A stretch of 64,000 nt of DNA from Spirochaetota bacterium (GCA_018262985.1 JADFDI010000005.1:159286-223285); one strand, 5' to 3'; positions 30,315 through 39,298 are shown, counted from the first letter of the stretch. Notes: generated by a model not told the origin, from the letters alone. Program-made: numbers and translations.

Positions 30315-30577
30315 CACAAGTTATCCACAGCTTTTTAGGCAGCGTTTCTCTACATATCCGTTTCCCGAATCCGCGATAGCTTGCTTTTTATGGAGTAGTC
30401 GTTGTCGATAAAAGAATACACAGCTTGATAATTACATGTATTGAATAGAAATATCGCCGAAACTCCAGTAACTTTTACAAAATATCTCCAAATATTCCAA
30501 GCCTGTCTTGCATCGGAAAATACAGGGTGCGCCGCACAGGAATTATACCCACATGTTCATGCACAAGTTATCCACAG
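30315..30577. other. AT-rich intergenic island with DnaA boxes: candidate replication origin
   Basis: Direct repeat CACAAGTTATCCACAG at 30315-30330 and 30562-30577, each with a perfect TTATCCACA; strongly AT-rich between them (30421-30480 is 19/60 GC by my count). Confidence 0.5.
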
Positions 30578-30602
30578 GTTTTTCATATCGACCTGAGGGC
30601 CG

Positions 30603-30628
30603 AAAAAAACCGCCCCCGTAGGGGCGGT
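30603..30628 (-). terminator. Rho-independent terminator
   Basis: Minus strand ACCGCCCC-TACG-GGGGCGGT followed by TTTTTT; downstream of the pspA-like gene. Confidence 0.88.
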
Positions 30629-30647
30629 CGTAGGCTGGCCCTTGCTG

Positions 30648-31364
30648 TCACGTAGCTCCGCCGGCTCCCTGGGCGCCCTGTTTGCCGTCCCCGAGCATCT
30701 TGCGCTTGAGATCCTCGAGCATGATGTCTGCGCTCGCCCCGGAGCTCTCGAGCTGCGCGAACTGCTTCTCGAGGCTCGTATCCTTGGACAGATCCTCGAG
30801 TTCGCGGGCCGCGTCGGCGCGGGCTTCGATCTCGTCCACTTTCTTGGCCATGCGGTCGAAAGTCTCGAAGGCGCTCTTGTTGCCCGCGAGCGTTCCGAGC
30901 GTCTTCTGTATCTTTTCCTGGGCCTCGGCCCGTTTGGCCCGGGCGATCAGGATGTTCTTCTTCCTCGAAGCCTCGTCGATCTTGTTCTGCAGCTGCCGGA
31001 GCGCGTCCTTGAGCTTGTCGACCGATGCCTTCTGGCCTTCCCACTGGGGCCTGAGCTGGCCGACGTACCCGGCGAACTCCTGCTGGCGGAGCAGGGCTTC
31101 CTTGGCGAGGTCGTCGCGGCCTGCGCGGACCGCGATCATCGCCTTCTTCTCCCACTCCTGCGCCTGGCGCTCCTGTTCCAGCAGCTCGCGCTCGATCTTC
31201 TTCTCGTCGGCGATGGCCATGGCCACCGCCTTCTTGCTCTCGATCATCTGCTGGTTCATGTCGATCAGGAGCTGGTTCAGCATCTTCTCGGGGTTCTCGG
31301 CCTTGGAGATCAGGTCGTTGATGTTCGAGGAGACGACGGTCTTGAACCGGTCGAAGATTCCCAT
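30648..31364 (-). CDS. PspA/IM30 family protein
   Basis: MGIFDRFKTVVSSNINDLISKAENPEKMLNQLLIDMNQQMIESKKAVAMAIADEKKIERELLEQERQAQEWEKKAMIAVRAGRDDLAKEALLRQ. Confidence 0.93.
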   Translation of the reverse strand: MGIFDRFKTVVSSNINDLISKAENPEKMLNQLLIDMNQQMIESKKAVAMAIADEKKIERELLEQERQAQEWEKKAMIAVRAGRDDLAKEALLRQQEFAGYVGQLRPQWEGQKASVDKLKDALRQLQNKIDEASRKKNILIARAKRAEAQEKIQKTLGTLAGNKSAFETFDRMAKKVDEIEARADAARELEDLSKDTSLEKQFAQLESSGASADIMLEDLKRKMLGDGKQGAQGAGGAT

Positions 31365-31381
31365 GGATGCCTCCTGTACGG

Positions 31382-31765
31382 TCAGTCCCGGAACTTGCCG
31401 AGGACGGGGTAATGCTGGGAGAGGGCCACGCCGATGGCGTCGAGCACGGCTTCGAACTCCGACTTGTCCATGCTGGCGTGCTCGAGGGTGTCGGTGATCA
31501 CGACGTCCTCGTCATCGAGCCCGTAGGCGCCGTGAACCAGGTCGGCCGCGTTGAGTCGGAGGAGGGTCTCGAAGAATTCGAGGCGCTTCTGCTTCGGCGC
31601 GTCCATTATCTTTGCCCGGAAGAAGACGATCTCGTCGGTTACCGTGATCGCCAGACGGGCTATGCCCCGCGTCGGGTCGTCGACCACCCAGGTGCGCTCG
31701 CCGATCTCCTGATACGAGACGCCGAGGTCGATAAGGTTTTGTTCAACCTTCTCGAGTCCGTTCAT
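31382..31765 (-). CDS. YbjN-domain / CesT-like protein
   Basis: VSYQEIGERTWVVDDPTRGIARLAITVTDEIVFFRAKIMDAPKQKRLEFFETLLRLNAADLVHGAYGLDDEDVVITDTLEHASMDKSEFEAVLDAI. Confidence 0.8.
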   Translation of the reverse strand: MNGLEKVEQNLIDLGVSYQEIGERTWVVDDPTRGIARLAITVTDEIVFFRAKIMDAPKQKRLEFFETLLRLNAADLVHGAYGLDDEDVVITDTLEHASMDKSEFEAVLDAIGVALSQHYPVLGKFRD

Positions 31766-31813
31766 GCGTGCCTCCGATGGTTGTATGGATCGGGACGCCG
31801 CCCTTGACGGGCG

Positions 31814-32365
31814 TCAGCCGAGGAAGACCTGACCGGAATTGTCGATGGCGAGGATGGTCTTGCACTCCGAGCAGCGGAAGCGACCGGGGCGGGCCGCGCG
31901 GAGCTTCTTGTTGCAGATGGGGCAGGCGAAGACCTTGGGGAAGACCGACTGGGCGGCGCCCCGCTCGCCCTGCTGGAAGAAGCCGATGGCTTCCTCGAGG
32001 TTGTCCTTGATATTGAAGAACTGCGAGAAACCGAGCAGCTGGAAGACCTCGTAGACCTTGGGCTGGATTTCGAGCAGCACGATGTCTCCGCCTCGGGGAC
32101 GGACCGCCTTGAGGAAGGCCGTGAACGAACCGATGCCGGTCGACGAGACGTAGTTGAGGCCGCCGCAGTTGAAGATCAGGCGCACGTTGCCGGCCTCGAT
32201 GGCCTTGCCGACGCGCTTCTGGAAGAAGTTGGAGTTGTAGGTATCTATATAACCCGTCAGGTAGAGCGCCAGGCAGTTGTCGGCCTGGTCGATCTTCTGG
32301 AGGCGGATCTTGAGACTATCGTCCTTCTCGTCGTCAAAGCCCGGAACGATGTCGTTATTATTCAT
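31814..32365 (-). CDS. STAS-domain anti-sigma-factor antagonist-like protein with C-terminal zinc ribbon
   Basis: CLALYLTGYIDTYNSNFFQKRVGKAIEAGNVRLIFNCGGLNYVSSTGIGSFTAFLKAVRPRGGDIVLLEIQPKVYEVFQLLGFSQFF; C-terminal CPICNKKLRAARPGRFRCSEC. Confidence 0.88.
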   Translation of the reverse strand: MNNNDIVPGFDDEKDDSLKIRLQKIDQADNCLALYLTGYIDTYNSNFFQKRVGKAIEAGNVRLIFNCGGLNYVSSTGIGSFTAFLKAVRPRGGDIVLLEIQPKVYEVFQLLGFSQFFNIKDNLEEAIGFFQQGERGAAQSVFPKVFACPICNKKLRAARPGRFRCSECKTILAIDNSGQVFLG

Positions 32366-32541
32366 GGTGCTCCTCTTCGACTATGATAGTCCGAGCGTCC
32401 GAATCGTAATGTAGAACCATCCTAGTGGCTCGTCAAGCGTCTGTCAAATCCTGTCCCGACCTGAAGACGCGGCCCGACCATTCCATTTTCGGCCTGACGG
32501 CCCGGTAAATCCAGCGGATTTGGTTGAAAGCGTCGACGCGG

Positions 32542-33288
32542 TCAGTAGCCCGGAAGGCCTTCGTCGAGCGTCAGGACCGCGCCGTTCCAGAGGGGTGGCT
32601 CGTCGGCGAGCAGCCTGGCCAGCCACGCGCCGAGCGCGGGCGCGGGCGTGAGCCGGCCTCGCGGCGCCTTGGCCGCGTAGGCGGACCTGAACGCGGGACT
32701 CAGGTATTCGGTGTCGACAAAACCGGGGCATGCGAGGAGGCAGGCCACGCCGTCCCCGGCGTACTCCGCCGCGACGGATCGCGCGAGGCTCGAGAGTCCG
32801 GTTTTGCAGGCGGCGTAGGCTGCGTTGGTCTTGAACGCCCGGGGAAGCTCCGTCCGGGTTCCGCCGAAGAGCAGGACGCGGCCCCAGCCGCGCGCGCGCA
32901 TGCCGGGGAGCGCGGCGGAGACCAGGGCTCCGGGCAGGGCGAGGTCCATCGCGGCGAGGCGTTCCCAATCCGCGGCCGTGGTTTCGTGGAGCGGCGCCTG
33001 GAGGAAGGGTCCATGGGCCACCACGAGGATGTCCGCCCCGGCGATCCGCTCGAAAACCGGACCCGCGTCCGCGAAGGTATCGAGCCGGGCGAGGAAGCCG
33101 CTCGCGACGGCTCCCGACTCGCGGATCCTGTCGAGCGTGGCCTCCAGGCGCTCTTCGGATGAACCGCCGTGTACCACCAGGTCCGCGCCGAGGGCGGCGA
33201 GGGCGACCGCCGTCTCCGCGCCGATGCCCCCCGAGCCGCCGACCACGAAGGCCCGGCGGCCTTCGAGCGGCTTCTCGCGGGCGCTCAG
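32542..33288 (-). CDS. SDR family oxidoreductase
   Basis: RRAFVVGGSGGIGAETAVALAALGADLVVHGGSSEERLEATLDRI; NAAYAACKTGLSSLARSVAAEYAGDGVACLLACPGFVDT. Start uncertain; CTG overlapping the upstream TGA is the best-placed candidate. Confidence 0.85.
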   Translation of the reverse strand: MSAREKPLEGRRAFVVGGSGGIGAETAVALAALGADLVVHGGSSEERLEATLDRIRESGAVASGFLARLDTFADAGPVFERIAGADILVVAHGPFLQAPLHETTAADWERLAAMDLALPGALVSAALPGMRARGWGRVLLFGGTRTELPRAFKTNAAYAACKTGLSSLARSVAAEYAGDGVACLLACPGFVDTEYLSPAFRSAYAAKAPRGRLTPAPALGAWLARLLADEPPLWNGAVLTLDEGLPGY

Positions 33289-34436
33289 GACCTTCCTCCG
33301 ATGTCGCGCCGCGAAAGGGAGTGGAAGCGCAGGTCGGTCGCTTCGATCGAATCGCGGGAACCCGACGCGACGACAGCCCGGTACACGACGTTCCGGAGCT
33401 CGCGGACGTTGCCCGGCCACGGGTGCCCGTCGAGGACTTCGAGGGCGGCGTCGGAGAGGCTCTTGTCGCGGCCGGACTCCGCCAGGAAGCGCGCCGCGAG
33501 CCAGGGAATGTCCTCGCGGCGCTCCCGCAGCGGCGGCATCTCGAGCACCAGGATCTCGAGGCGGGCGAGCAGGTCCAGTCGCATTCGGCTCGACGAAAGG
33601 TCGGCGTTCGTCGCCGTCATGACCCGGGCGGCGAAATCGCGGGGCTTCCCGCCGCCGATCCGGACGGTCTCGCGTTCCTCGAGCGCGCGCAGCAACAGGG
33701 CCTGGACCGGGGGACGCATCTCGCCGAGTTCGTCGAGGAAAAGCGTTCCCTCCCCGGCTTCCTCGAGGGCGCCGCGCCGGTCGATCGCGCCGGTGAAGGC
33801 GCCCCGCTCGGTGCCGAAGAGCTGGCTGGCCGCGAGCTCGTCCCCGAGCGCGGCGCAGTTCAGCGCCACGAAGGGCTCGCCCGACCTCCTCGAAAGCCGG
33901 TGGATCCGCTTGGCGGCGAGCTCCTTGCCGGTGCCCGACTCGCCGAGGATCATGACGGGAAAGTCGAAGGCGGCGAAGCGGGCGATCTCCTCGCGCGCGC
34001 GCGCGATGGCCGGGCTCGGCCCGTCCAGGCCGTCGCCCGCGCCCGGCGCCCCTGTCCATTCGGCGGGGCGATACGCTGCCGGTCCTTCCCGGGTCGTGTC
34101 GCAGCGCCGGGAGGCGGAAAGCGCGAGCATCGCCTCCCTGATCGTCGTAACGGAAAAAGGTTTGTCGATGAAAACGGCGCCGGCGCCGGCGAGCGCGCGG
34201 TTCGGTTCGCCGGCGAGGATCATCGGCACGGCGACCCTTCCCGAGCGCGATAGTTCGAGAAGCGTGGCGGTGGGGTAGGCGTCGGAATCGGCCAGTAGGA
34301 CCCTGTCTCCGCGGTCGAGGTGCCTCGCGGCCTCGCGCGGATCGCCGCAGGCATGGACTTCGTGCTCCACGGCGATCGCGGCGGCGAGGGCGGGACGCCT
34401 CGTCGGATCGGGGTCGAGAAGGACGACGCTCGACAT
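33285..34436 (-). CDS. Sigma54-dependent activator (AAA+), receiver-like N-terminus, no recognisable C-terminal HTH
   Basis: VMILGESGTGKELAAKRIH, GTERGAFTGAIDRRGALEEAGEGTLFLDELGEM, HPWPGNVRELRNVVYRA. Confidence 0.92.
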   Translation of the reverse strand: MSSVVLLDPDPTRRPALAAAIAVEHEVHACGDPREAARHLDRGDRVLLADSDAYPTATLLELSRSGRVAVPMILAGEPNRALAGAGAVFIDKPFSVTTIREAMLALSASRRCDTTREGPAAYRPAEWTGAPGAGDGLDGPSPAIARAREEIARFAAFDFPVMILGESGTGKELAAKRIHRLSRRSGEPFVALNCAALGDELAASQLFGTERGAFTGAIDRRGALEEAGEGTLFLDELGEMRPPVQALLLRALEERETVRIGGGKPRDFAARVMTATNADLSSSRMRLDLLARLEILVLEMPPLRERREDIPWLAARFLAESGRDKSLSDAALEVLDGHPWPGNVRELRNVVYRAVVASGSRDSIEATDLRFHSLSRRDIGGRS

Positions 34437-34443
34437 GGGCGGG

Positions 34444-34472
34444 AATTTACCCTAACTCCAGCCCGAGCGCAA
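34444..34472 (-). promoter_or_regulatory. Putative sigma70 promoter (leaderless geometry)
   Basis: Minus strand TTGCGC-N17-TAAATT; ATG at 34436 is 7 nt downstream. Confidence 0.5.
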
Positions 34473-34533
34473 TACATAGATGATGCTGCATGTAGAATAA
34501 TCAGGATGGCGGCCTCGATCCGATCCTTCCCCG

Positions 34534-35280
34534 TCAGAGCCCCCGGATCCGGTACCAGAGCAGGAGGAAACGGAATCGGAGGAAGCCCGGGAAGCCGAAG
34601 ATCCTCCAGGGCGAGCGGAGCAGGTGGTGGAACCACTCGGTCCCGCGCTCGATCGAACGCCTGGACGGCTTGGAGCGACGCTCGGCGTAGACGTCGAACA
34701 GGTCGCCGCTCCAGATGAAGATGCCCGACCGGAAGCGGCCCATGTTCCGCGGAATCCATCGCTCGCCGCCATGGACGCCTCTGCCCGCCATGAGCAGCGT
34801 CGGCGTGCTCTTGCGGATGGCGACGGCGATGTCCTCGTCGAAGCTCCGCTTCCAGCGGCCCGTATGCCGTCCCACGACGCGCAAGCCCGGGAAGGTGGCC
34901 TTGATGTTGCGCTCCGCGAGCTCGAGGCTCTTCCTGCCCGCCCCGAGCAGGTAGACGGACTTTCCCCAGCGTTCGAGCACCCCGAGCAGCCTGATGGAGA
35001 AATCGAAAGGGGAGCGGCGGATCGGCTCGCGCCGCTTGATGAAGCGGGCTCCGCGTACGATCGCGGCCGAGGAGGGGATCACCAGGGAGGCGTTCTGGAG
35101 CATCGCCCTGAATTCCTGGTTCCTGCGGGCGCGCAGCAGCATCGGAACGTCGAGCAGGATGATCTGGTGGCGGTGGCCGTCGTCGAACATCGACTTGAGG
35201 ACGTCGTCCAGGTCCTCGTCCGCGACCACGTCGACGGGTACCTTGAGCACGGAAATGCGTTCTACTCGCTGGCTGTCCAT
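34534..35280 (-). CDS. WecG/TagA/CpsF family glycosyltransferase
   Basis: HQIILLDVPMLLRARRNQEFRAMLQNASLVIPSSAAIVRGARF...GKSVYLLGAGRKSLELAERNIKATFPGLRVVGRHTG...RSIERGTEWFHHLLRSPWR. Confidence 0.88.
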   Translation of the reverse strand: MDSQRVERISVLKVPVDVVADEDLDDVLKSMFDDGHRHQIILLDVPMLLRARRNQEFRAMLQNASLVIPSSAAIVRGARFIKRREPIRRSPFDFSIRLLGVLERWGKSVYLLGAGRKSLELAERNIKATFPGLRVVGRHTGRWKRSFDEDIAVAIRKSTPTLLMAGRGVHGGERWIPRNMGRFRSGIFIWSGDLFDVYAERRSKPSRRSIERGTEWFHHLLRSPWRIFGFPGFLRFRFLLLWYRIRGL

Positions 35281-36074
35281 GATTCCCGCTCCAGGATGAC
35301 GATCTCGGCGGCGGCGAGGGCGAAGATGGCGGCGGTCTCGGCCCTGAGGATGTTCGGACCGAGGCCCACCGGCCCGAAGCCGATCGACTCGAGGAAGGTC
35401 GCTTCCCGCGCGGAGAAGCCGCCTTCGGGACCGACGCAGACGACGAGCTCGTCGATCCGCTCGCCAAGATAGCGATGGAAAGAAGCCCTTGCAAGGGGAG
35501 CCTCGTGGCAGAAAATCCCGCGACGGACGCCCCGGACCGGGCCGAGGCCTTCGGCGAGGGCGGCGAGGGGACGGACCTCGCCGATCGAGGTCGGCACCGG
35601 TGAACCGCTCTGCTGCAGGGCTTCGCGCGCGATCCTGCGCCAGCGTTCGACCCGACCCTTGTCCGGATCGGGGACCGATCTCTCCGCGAGGACCGGGAGC
35701 ACGAGGGCTACGCCCGCTTCGGCGGCGTGCCGCACGATGCGGTCCATGGCGGGGCCTTTCGTGACCGCCTGGGCAAGGACGATGCGGGGCAGGAGGGGCC
35801 CTGCCCGTTCCGCGGAGCGTTCCGGGGCCGGAGCTCCCGAACGGACGTCCGGGAGCATGGAATTCCGTTCGCCGGCTTGCGTCGCGGAAAGCAGGACTCC
35901 ACCGGTTCCGATCTCGACCACGGCCAGATCCCAGGCGCGACCCGCGGAATCGACGCCGGGGAAGCGGTCGCCGGGCTGGAGCCTGAGGACGCCGGAGAGG
36001 TACCGGGATCGCTTTCCGGTCACGCGGAGGGGCGAGGCGCCGTCCCAGTCCTCCGGCAGGACGAACTGGCGCAC
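35262..36074 (-). CDS. rsmE: 16S rRNA (uracil(1498)-N(3))-methyltransferase
   Basis: RSRYLSGVLRLQPGDRFPGVD; LAQAVTKGPAMDRIVRHAAEAGVALVLPVLAERS; VGPEGGFSAREATFLESIGFGPVGLGPNILRAETAAIFALA. Confidence 0.92.
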   Translation of the reverse strand: MRQFVLPEDWDGASPLRVTGKRSRYLSGVLRLQPGDRFPGVDSAGRAWDLAVVEIGTGGVLLSATQAGERNSMLPDVRSGAPAPERSAERAGPLLPRIVLAQAVTKGPAMDRIVRHAAEAGVALVLPVLAERSVPDPDKGRVERWRRIAREALQQSGSPVPTSIGEVRPLAALAEGLGPVRGVRRGIFCHEAPLARASFHRYLGERIDELVVCVGPEGGFSAREATFLESIGFGPVGLGPNILRAETAAIFALAAAEIVILERESWTASE

Positions 36075-36078
36075 GGAT

Positions 36079-37590
36079 CTACTGGTTCGAGGGCGGTTTC
36101 GGCAGCGGCAGGGTTTCCGCCGCCACCGCCGCCGCTCCCTGGAGCTCCCGCACGGAGCGCGTCGCGGCGAGCAAGGCGGCGAAATTGCCGCTCTTGAAGG
36201 CCTCGAGGGCGGCCTGGAGCTGGATGTCGAATTCGAGGTCGTAGACCGGCGCTATGCTGGTGCGACCGATCTCGTCGCGCACCAGCCGGCGCAGCAGGTC
36301 CTCCCTGACCTTGAACCCGGAACCGAGCAGCTTCCGGACGAAGGCGTCCTGCGTCGCGCGCGAGGCTTCGGGGTTTTCCCTGGCGAAGGCCTCGAGCAGG
36401 CGTTCGTCGAAGATGCGCGTCAGCGCCTCCTCCTCCTCGGGCGTCAGGTCGGGTTCGCGGACCTCGAGGTCCGGGGCGATGCCGAGCTTGTCGATGTTGG
36501 CGTCGCTCGGCGTGTAGTAGCGGCTCATGGTCAGCTTGAAGCCGCCGTCGCCTATCGGGTAGATCTGCTGCACCGAACCCTTGCCGTAGCTGGTCTCGCC
36601 GATCAGGTAGGCTTTGCGGTGGTCCTTGAGGGCGCCGGCGAGGATCTCGGACGCGCTCGCGGAGCCCTTGTTGATCAGGACGACGATGGGAAGGCCCGCG
36701 GGCACGGCCACTCCCCGCTCGGCCCGGTATACCAGGTTCTCGTGGGCCAGCCGGCTCTTGGTCGAGACGATGACGCCGGAGTCGAGGAAGAGGTCGGCCA
36801 CCTGGACCGCGGCCTGCAGCAAGCCACCCGGATTGTTCCTGAGGTCGATCACGAGGTTCCGGTAGCCGTTGGCCGCGAAGTAATCGAGCGCTTCCTTGAC
36901 CCGGGTCGAAGTCTGCGGGGTGAATTCGATGATGCGGAGGTAACCGGTGCCGCCGGGGATCATCTCGCGCTTGATGTTGGGAATCTCGATGCGGGCGCGT
37001 TCCAGCGTGAGCTCGAAGGTGAGGGATTCTCCGCGGAGGATGGTGATGACGATCGGCGTTCCGGGCTTGCCGCGGATCTTGAGGAGCACCTCGTCCATAG
37101 AGAGGCTGTCGGTCGGCTCGCCGTCGATGGTCTTGATCCAGTCCCCGGGCCGGATCCCGGCCTTCCAGGCGGGCGTGTCCTCGATCGGGGACACGATCTC
37201 CACCCAGGGCTTGTCGCCGGGCTTGAGCGCGTCGGGCGGAATCTTGGAAATGTACGTGCCGATGCCGCCGTATTCCCCGGTGGTGGTGTCGGTCATGTCG
37301 GACATCATGGCCGCGTCGAGATAGACCGAGTGCGGATCGCCGAGGGCGTCGAACATGCCCTTCATGGCCCCCTCGTAGAGGAGGGCGGGATCCACTTCCT
37401 CGACGTAGTTCTCGAGGACGAAGTCGAAGACGTTCTGGAGTATCGACGCGTAGCGCCGGGCATCGTACGAACTCGATTCGGCCGCGGCGGGAACCGCGGA
37501 GACGCCGAGGAAGGAAACTCCGACGAGAAGGGCGCCGAGCAGGGGCCAGAGAGCCCGCCCGCGACGCCCGATGACCGGCTTGTCGCTCAT
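36079..37590 (-). CDS. S41 family C-terminal processing peptidase
   Basis: PDZ domain plus YRNLVIDLRNNPGGLLQAAVQVADLFLDSG...VLINKGSASASEILAGALKDHRKAYLIGETSYGKGSVQ. Confidence 0.93.
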   Translation of the reverse strand: MSDKPVIGRRGRALWPLLGALLVGVSFLGVSAVPAAAESSSYDARRYASILQNVFDFVLENYVEEVDPALLYEGAMKGMFDALGDPHSVYLDAAMMSDMTDTTTGEYGGIGTYISKIPPDALKPGDKPWVEIVSPIEDTPAWKAGIRPGDWIKTIDGEPTDSLSMDEVLLKIRGKPGTPIVITILRGESLTFELTLERARIEIPNIKREMIPGGTGYLRIIEFTPQTSTRVKEALDYFAANGYRNLVIDLRNNPGGLLQAAVQVADLFLDSGVIVSTKSRLAHENLVYRAERGVAVPAGLPIVVLINKGSASASEILAGALKDHRKAYLIGETSYGKGSVQQIYPIGDGGFKLTMSRYYTPSDANIDKLGIAPDLEVREPDLTPEEEEALTRIFDERLLEAFARENPEASRATQDAFVRKLLGSGFKVREDLLRRLVRDEIGRTSIAPVYDLEFDIQLQAALEAFKSGNFAALLAATRSVRELQGAAAVAAETLPLPKPPSNQ

Positions 37591-37596
37591 AGCTTG

Positions 37597-37626
37597 AATT
37601 TGCCCGCGCGCGCCATGGACTGTCAA
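37597..37626 (-). promoter_or_regulatory. Putative promoter of the S41 protease gene (leaderless geometry)
   Basis: Minus strand TTGACA-N18-CAAATT; ATG 6 nt downstream. Confidence 0.45.
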
Positions 37627-37630
37627 CTCC

Positions 37631-37659
37631 TTGACGGTGCCATCCTTAGAAAGTAGAGT
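37631..37659 (+). promoter_or_regulatory. Putative sigma70 promoter of the membrane protein/MinD/FapA operon
   Basis: TTGACG-N17-TAGAGT; ATG at 37670 is 10 nt downstream. Confidence 0.55.
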
Positions 37660-37669
37660 TTACCGCGAT

Positions 37670-38155
37670 ATGCGGCGCTCCAGGCTCTACTTCATCGGCG
37701 CGGTCATCGAGGCCGCTCGTTATTTCGTCTTCGTACGCCTCGCCTCGGAGCTGCTCGGGATCGAGCCAGGCGCCTCGCGGGGACTCCTCCACGTCGTAGC
37801 CCCCCAGTTGCTGGTCGCGTGCGGACTGGCGGCCCTCTCGCACGATCCGGTCCGCTACGACCCGCTCAGGCCCTTCCTCGCCGTCGCGAAGGCGCTGTCG
37901 ACCGCCACCGCGCTCATCATGATGCCCGGGGTGGCTTCCCTCCCCGCCGTCTCGCCGGGGGGCCTCGGACCGGCGGCGCTGCTCGCTGGTTTCGGAACCA
38001 TCGCCGCCTGGGATCTCGCGGTCGGCTCGTTCCTCGCCTTTGCCCGGCCCTCGTCCGCCGCGCCGGACGGACGACCCGGCACCGCGCCAAAAGCAATGGA
38101 AGATTTCGAGACCGTCGCGATGGACGACGCCGGGACCGGCGGGGGGAGCGACTAG
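37670..38155 (+). CDS. Small multi-pass membrane protein
   Basis: MRRSRLYFIGAVIEAARYFVFVRLASELLGIEPGASRGLLHVVAPQLLVACGLAAL; ORF-track start at 37631 coincides with the predicted -35, so ATG 37670 is preferred. Confidence 0.7.
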   Translation: MRRSRLYFIGAVIEAARYFVFVRLASELLGIEPGASRGLLHVVAPQLLVACGLAALSHDPVRYDPLRPFLAVAKALSTATALIMMPGVASLPAVSPGGLGPAALLAGFGTIAAWDLAVGSFLAFARPSSAAPDGRPGTAPKAMEDFETVAMDDAGTGGGSD

Positions 38156-39298
38156 ATGCGCGTGGTTCCGATCGCCTCGGGCAAAGGCGGAGTGGGGAAA
38201 TCCCTGCTCGCGGCCAACATGGCCATCGCCCTCGCCGAATCGGGACGGCGCGTCGTGCTCGCGGACCTCGACCTGGGGGCTTCGAACCTGCACGTCATCC
38301 TGGGACAGACCGGGGCGCGCCGGGGCATCGGCACCTGGCTCTCGGTCAGCGGGATGGACTTCTCCGAGATCCTGCTCGACACCGACGTGGCGAACCTGCG
38401 CTTCGTGCCCGGCGACGCTGAAATCCCCGGGCTGGCCAACATCAGCTCCCTGCAGAAGAACCGCCTCGTGAAGAGCCTCCTTTCCATCGACGCCGACTAC
38501 CTCGTGCTGGATCTCGGCGCCGGCACCAGCTCGAACATCCTGGACTTCTTCCTCATGGGTCCGACGGGAATCGTCGTCACCGCGCCCGCGCTGACCGCCA
38601 CGCTGAACGCCTATCTCTTCCTCAAGAACGCCATGTTCCGCCTGATGTGGACCACCTTCAAGCGCGGCTCCAAGGCCTGGTCCGCGCTCGAAGCCCTGCG
38701 GAAGGACGGTTCTTCGCTCCAGAAAGCCTATATCCCGGCCATTCTTGACGAGATAGCGCTGGCGGATCCGGAGAGCGCGGCCGCCTTCGCCGATCGGGCC
38801 GCCCGCTTCCGGCCCCGTTTGGTCATGAACATGCTCGAGGATCCGAAGGACGCCGAGAAGGCGCAGAAGATCCGCAGGTCCTGCAAGGAATACCTCAACC
38901 TCGACCTCGAGCACCTCGGCGTCATCTATCGCGACGACCTCCAGGACATCGCGCTCGGATCCCGGATTCCCATCATCCGCTACAAGCCGCAATCGGTGCT
39001 CTCCCAGGCCGTGTACCGCATCGCGGACAAGATCGTCTCGACCGAGGGAGAGGACGATTCCCCGCTCGAGACGGCCTACCTCGACGAGAGCTTCCAGTCC
39101 GCCGAGATGGAGGCGGAGATCGACTTCGAGGCCAAGGTGGCGTACGTGGAGGACCTCCTGCACGCGGGAGCGCTAAGCCACGGCGACCTGGTGGAGACCG
39201 TGAAGATCCAGGCCCTTGAGATAGGCCAACTCCGCAAGGAGAACCGCCTGCTCAAGCACAAGCTCGCCAAGGCGATCGGCCAAGGTTTCAAGCCCTAA
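38156..39298 (+). CDS. MinD/ParA-family P-loop ATPase (FlhG-like)
   Basis: MRVVPIASGKGGVGKSLLAANMAIALAESGRRVVLADLDLGASNLHVILGQ (deviant Walker A). Confidence 0.92.
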   Translation: MRVVPIASGKGGVGKSLLAANMAIALAESGRRVVLADLDLGASNLHVILGQTGARRGIGTWLSVSGMDFSEILLDTDVANLRFVPGDAEIPGLANISSLQKNRLVKSLLSIDADYLVLDLGAGTSSNILDFFLMGPTGIVVTAPALTATLNAYLFLKNAMFRLMWTTFKRGSKAWSALEALRKDGSSLQKAYIPAILDEIALADPESAAAFADRAARFRPRLVMNMLEDPKDAEKAQKIRRSCKEYLNLDLEHLGVIYRDDLQDIALGSRIPIIRYKPQSVLSQAVYRIADKIVSTEGEDDSPLETAYLDESFQSAEMEAEIDFEAKVAYVEDLLHAGALSHGDLVETVKIQALEIGQLRKENRLLKHKLAKAIGQGFKP

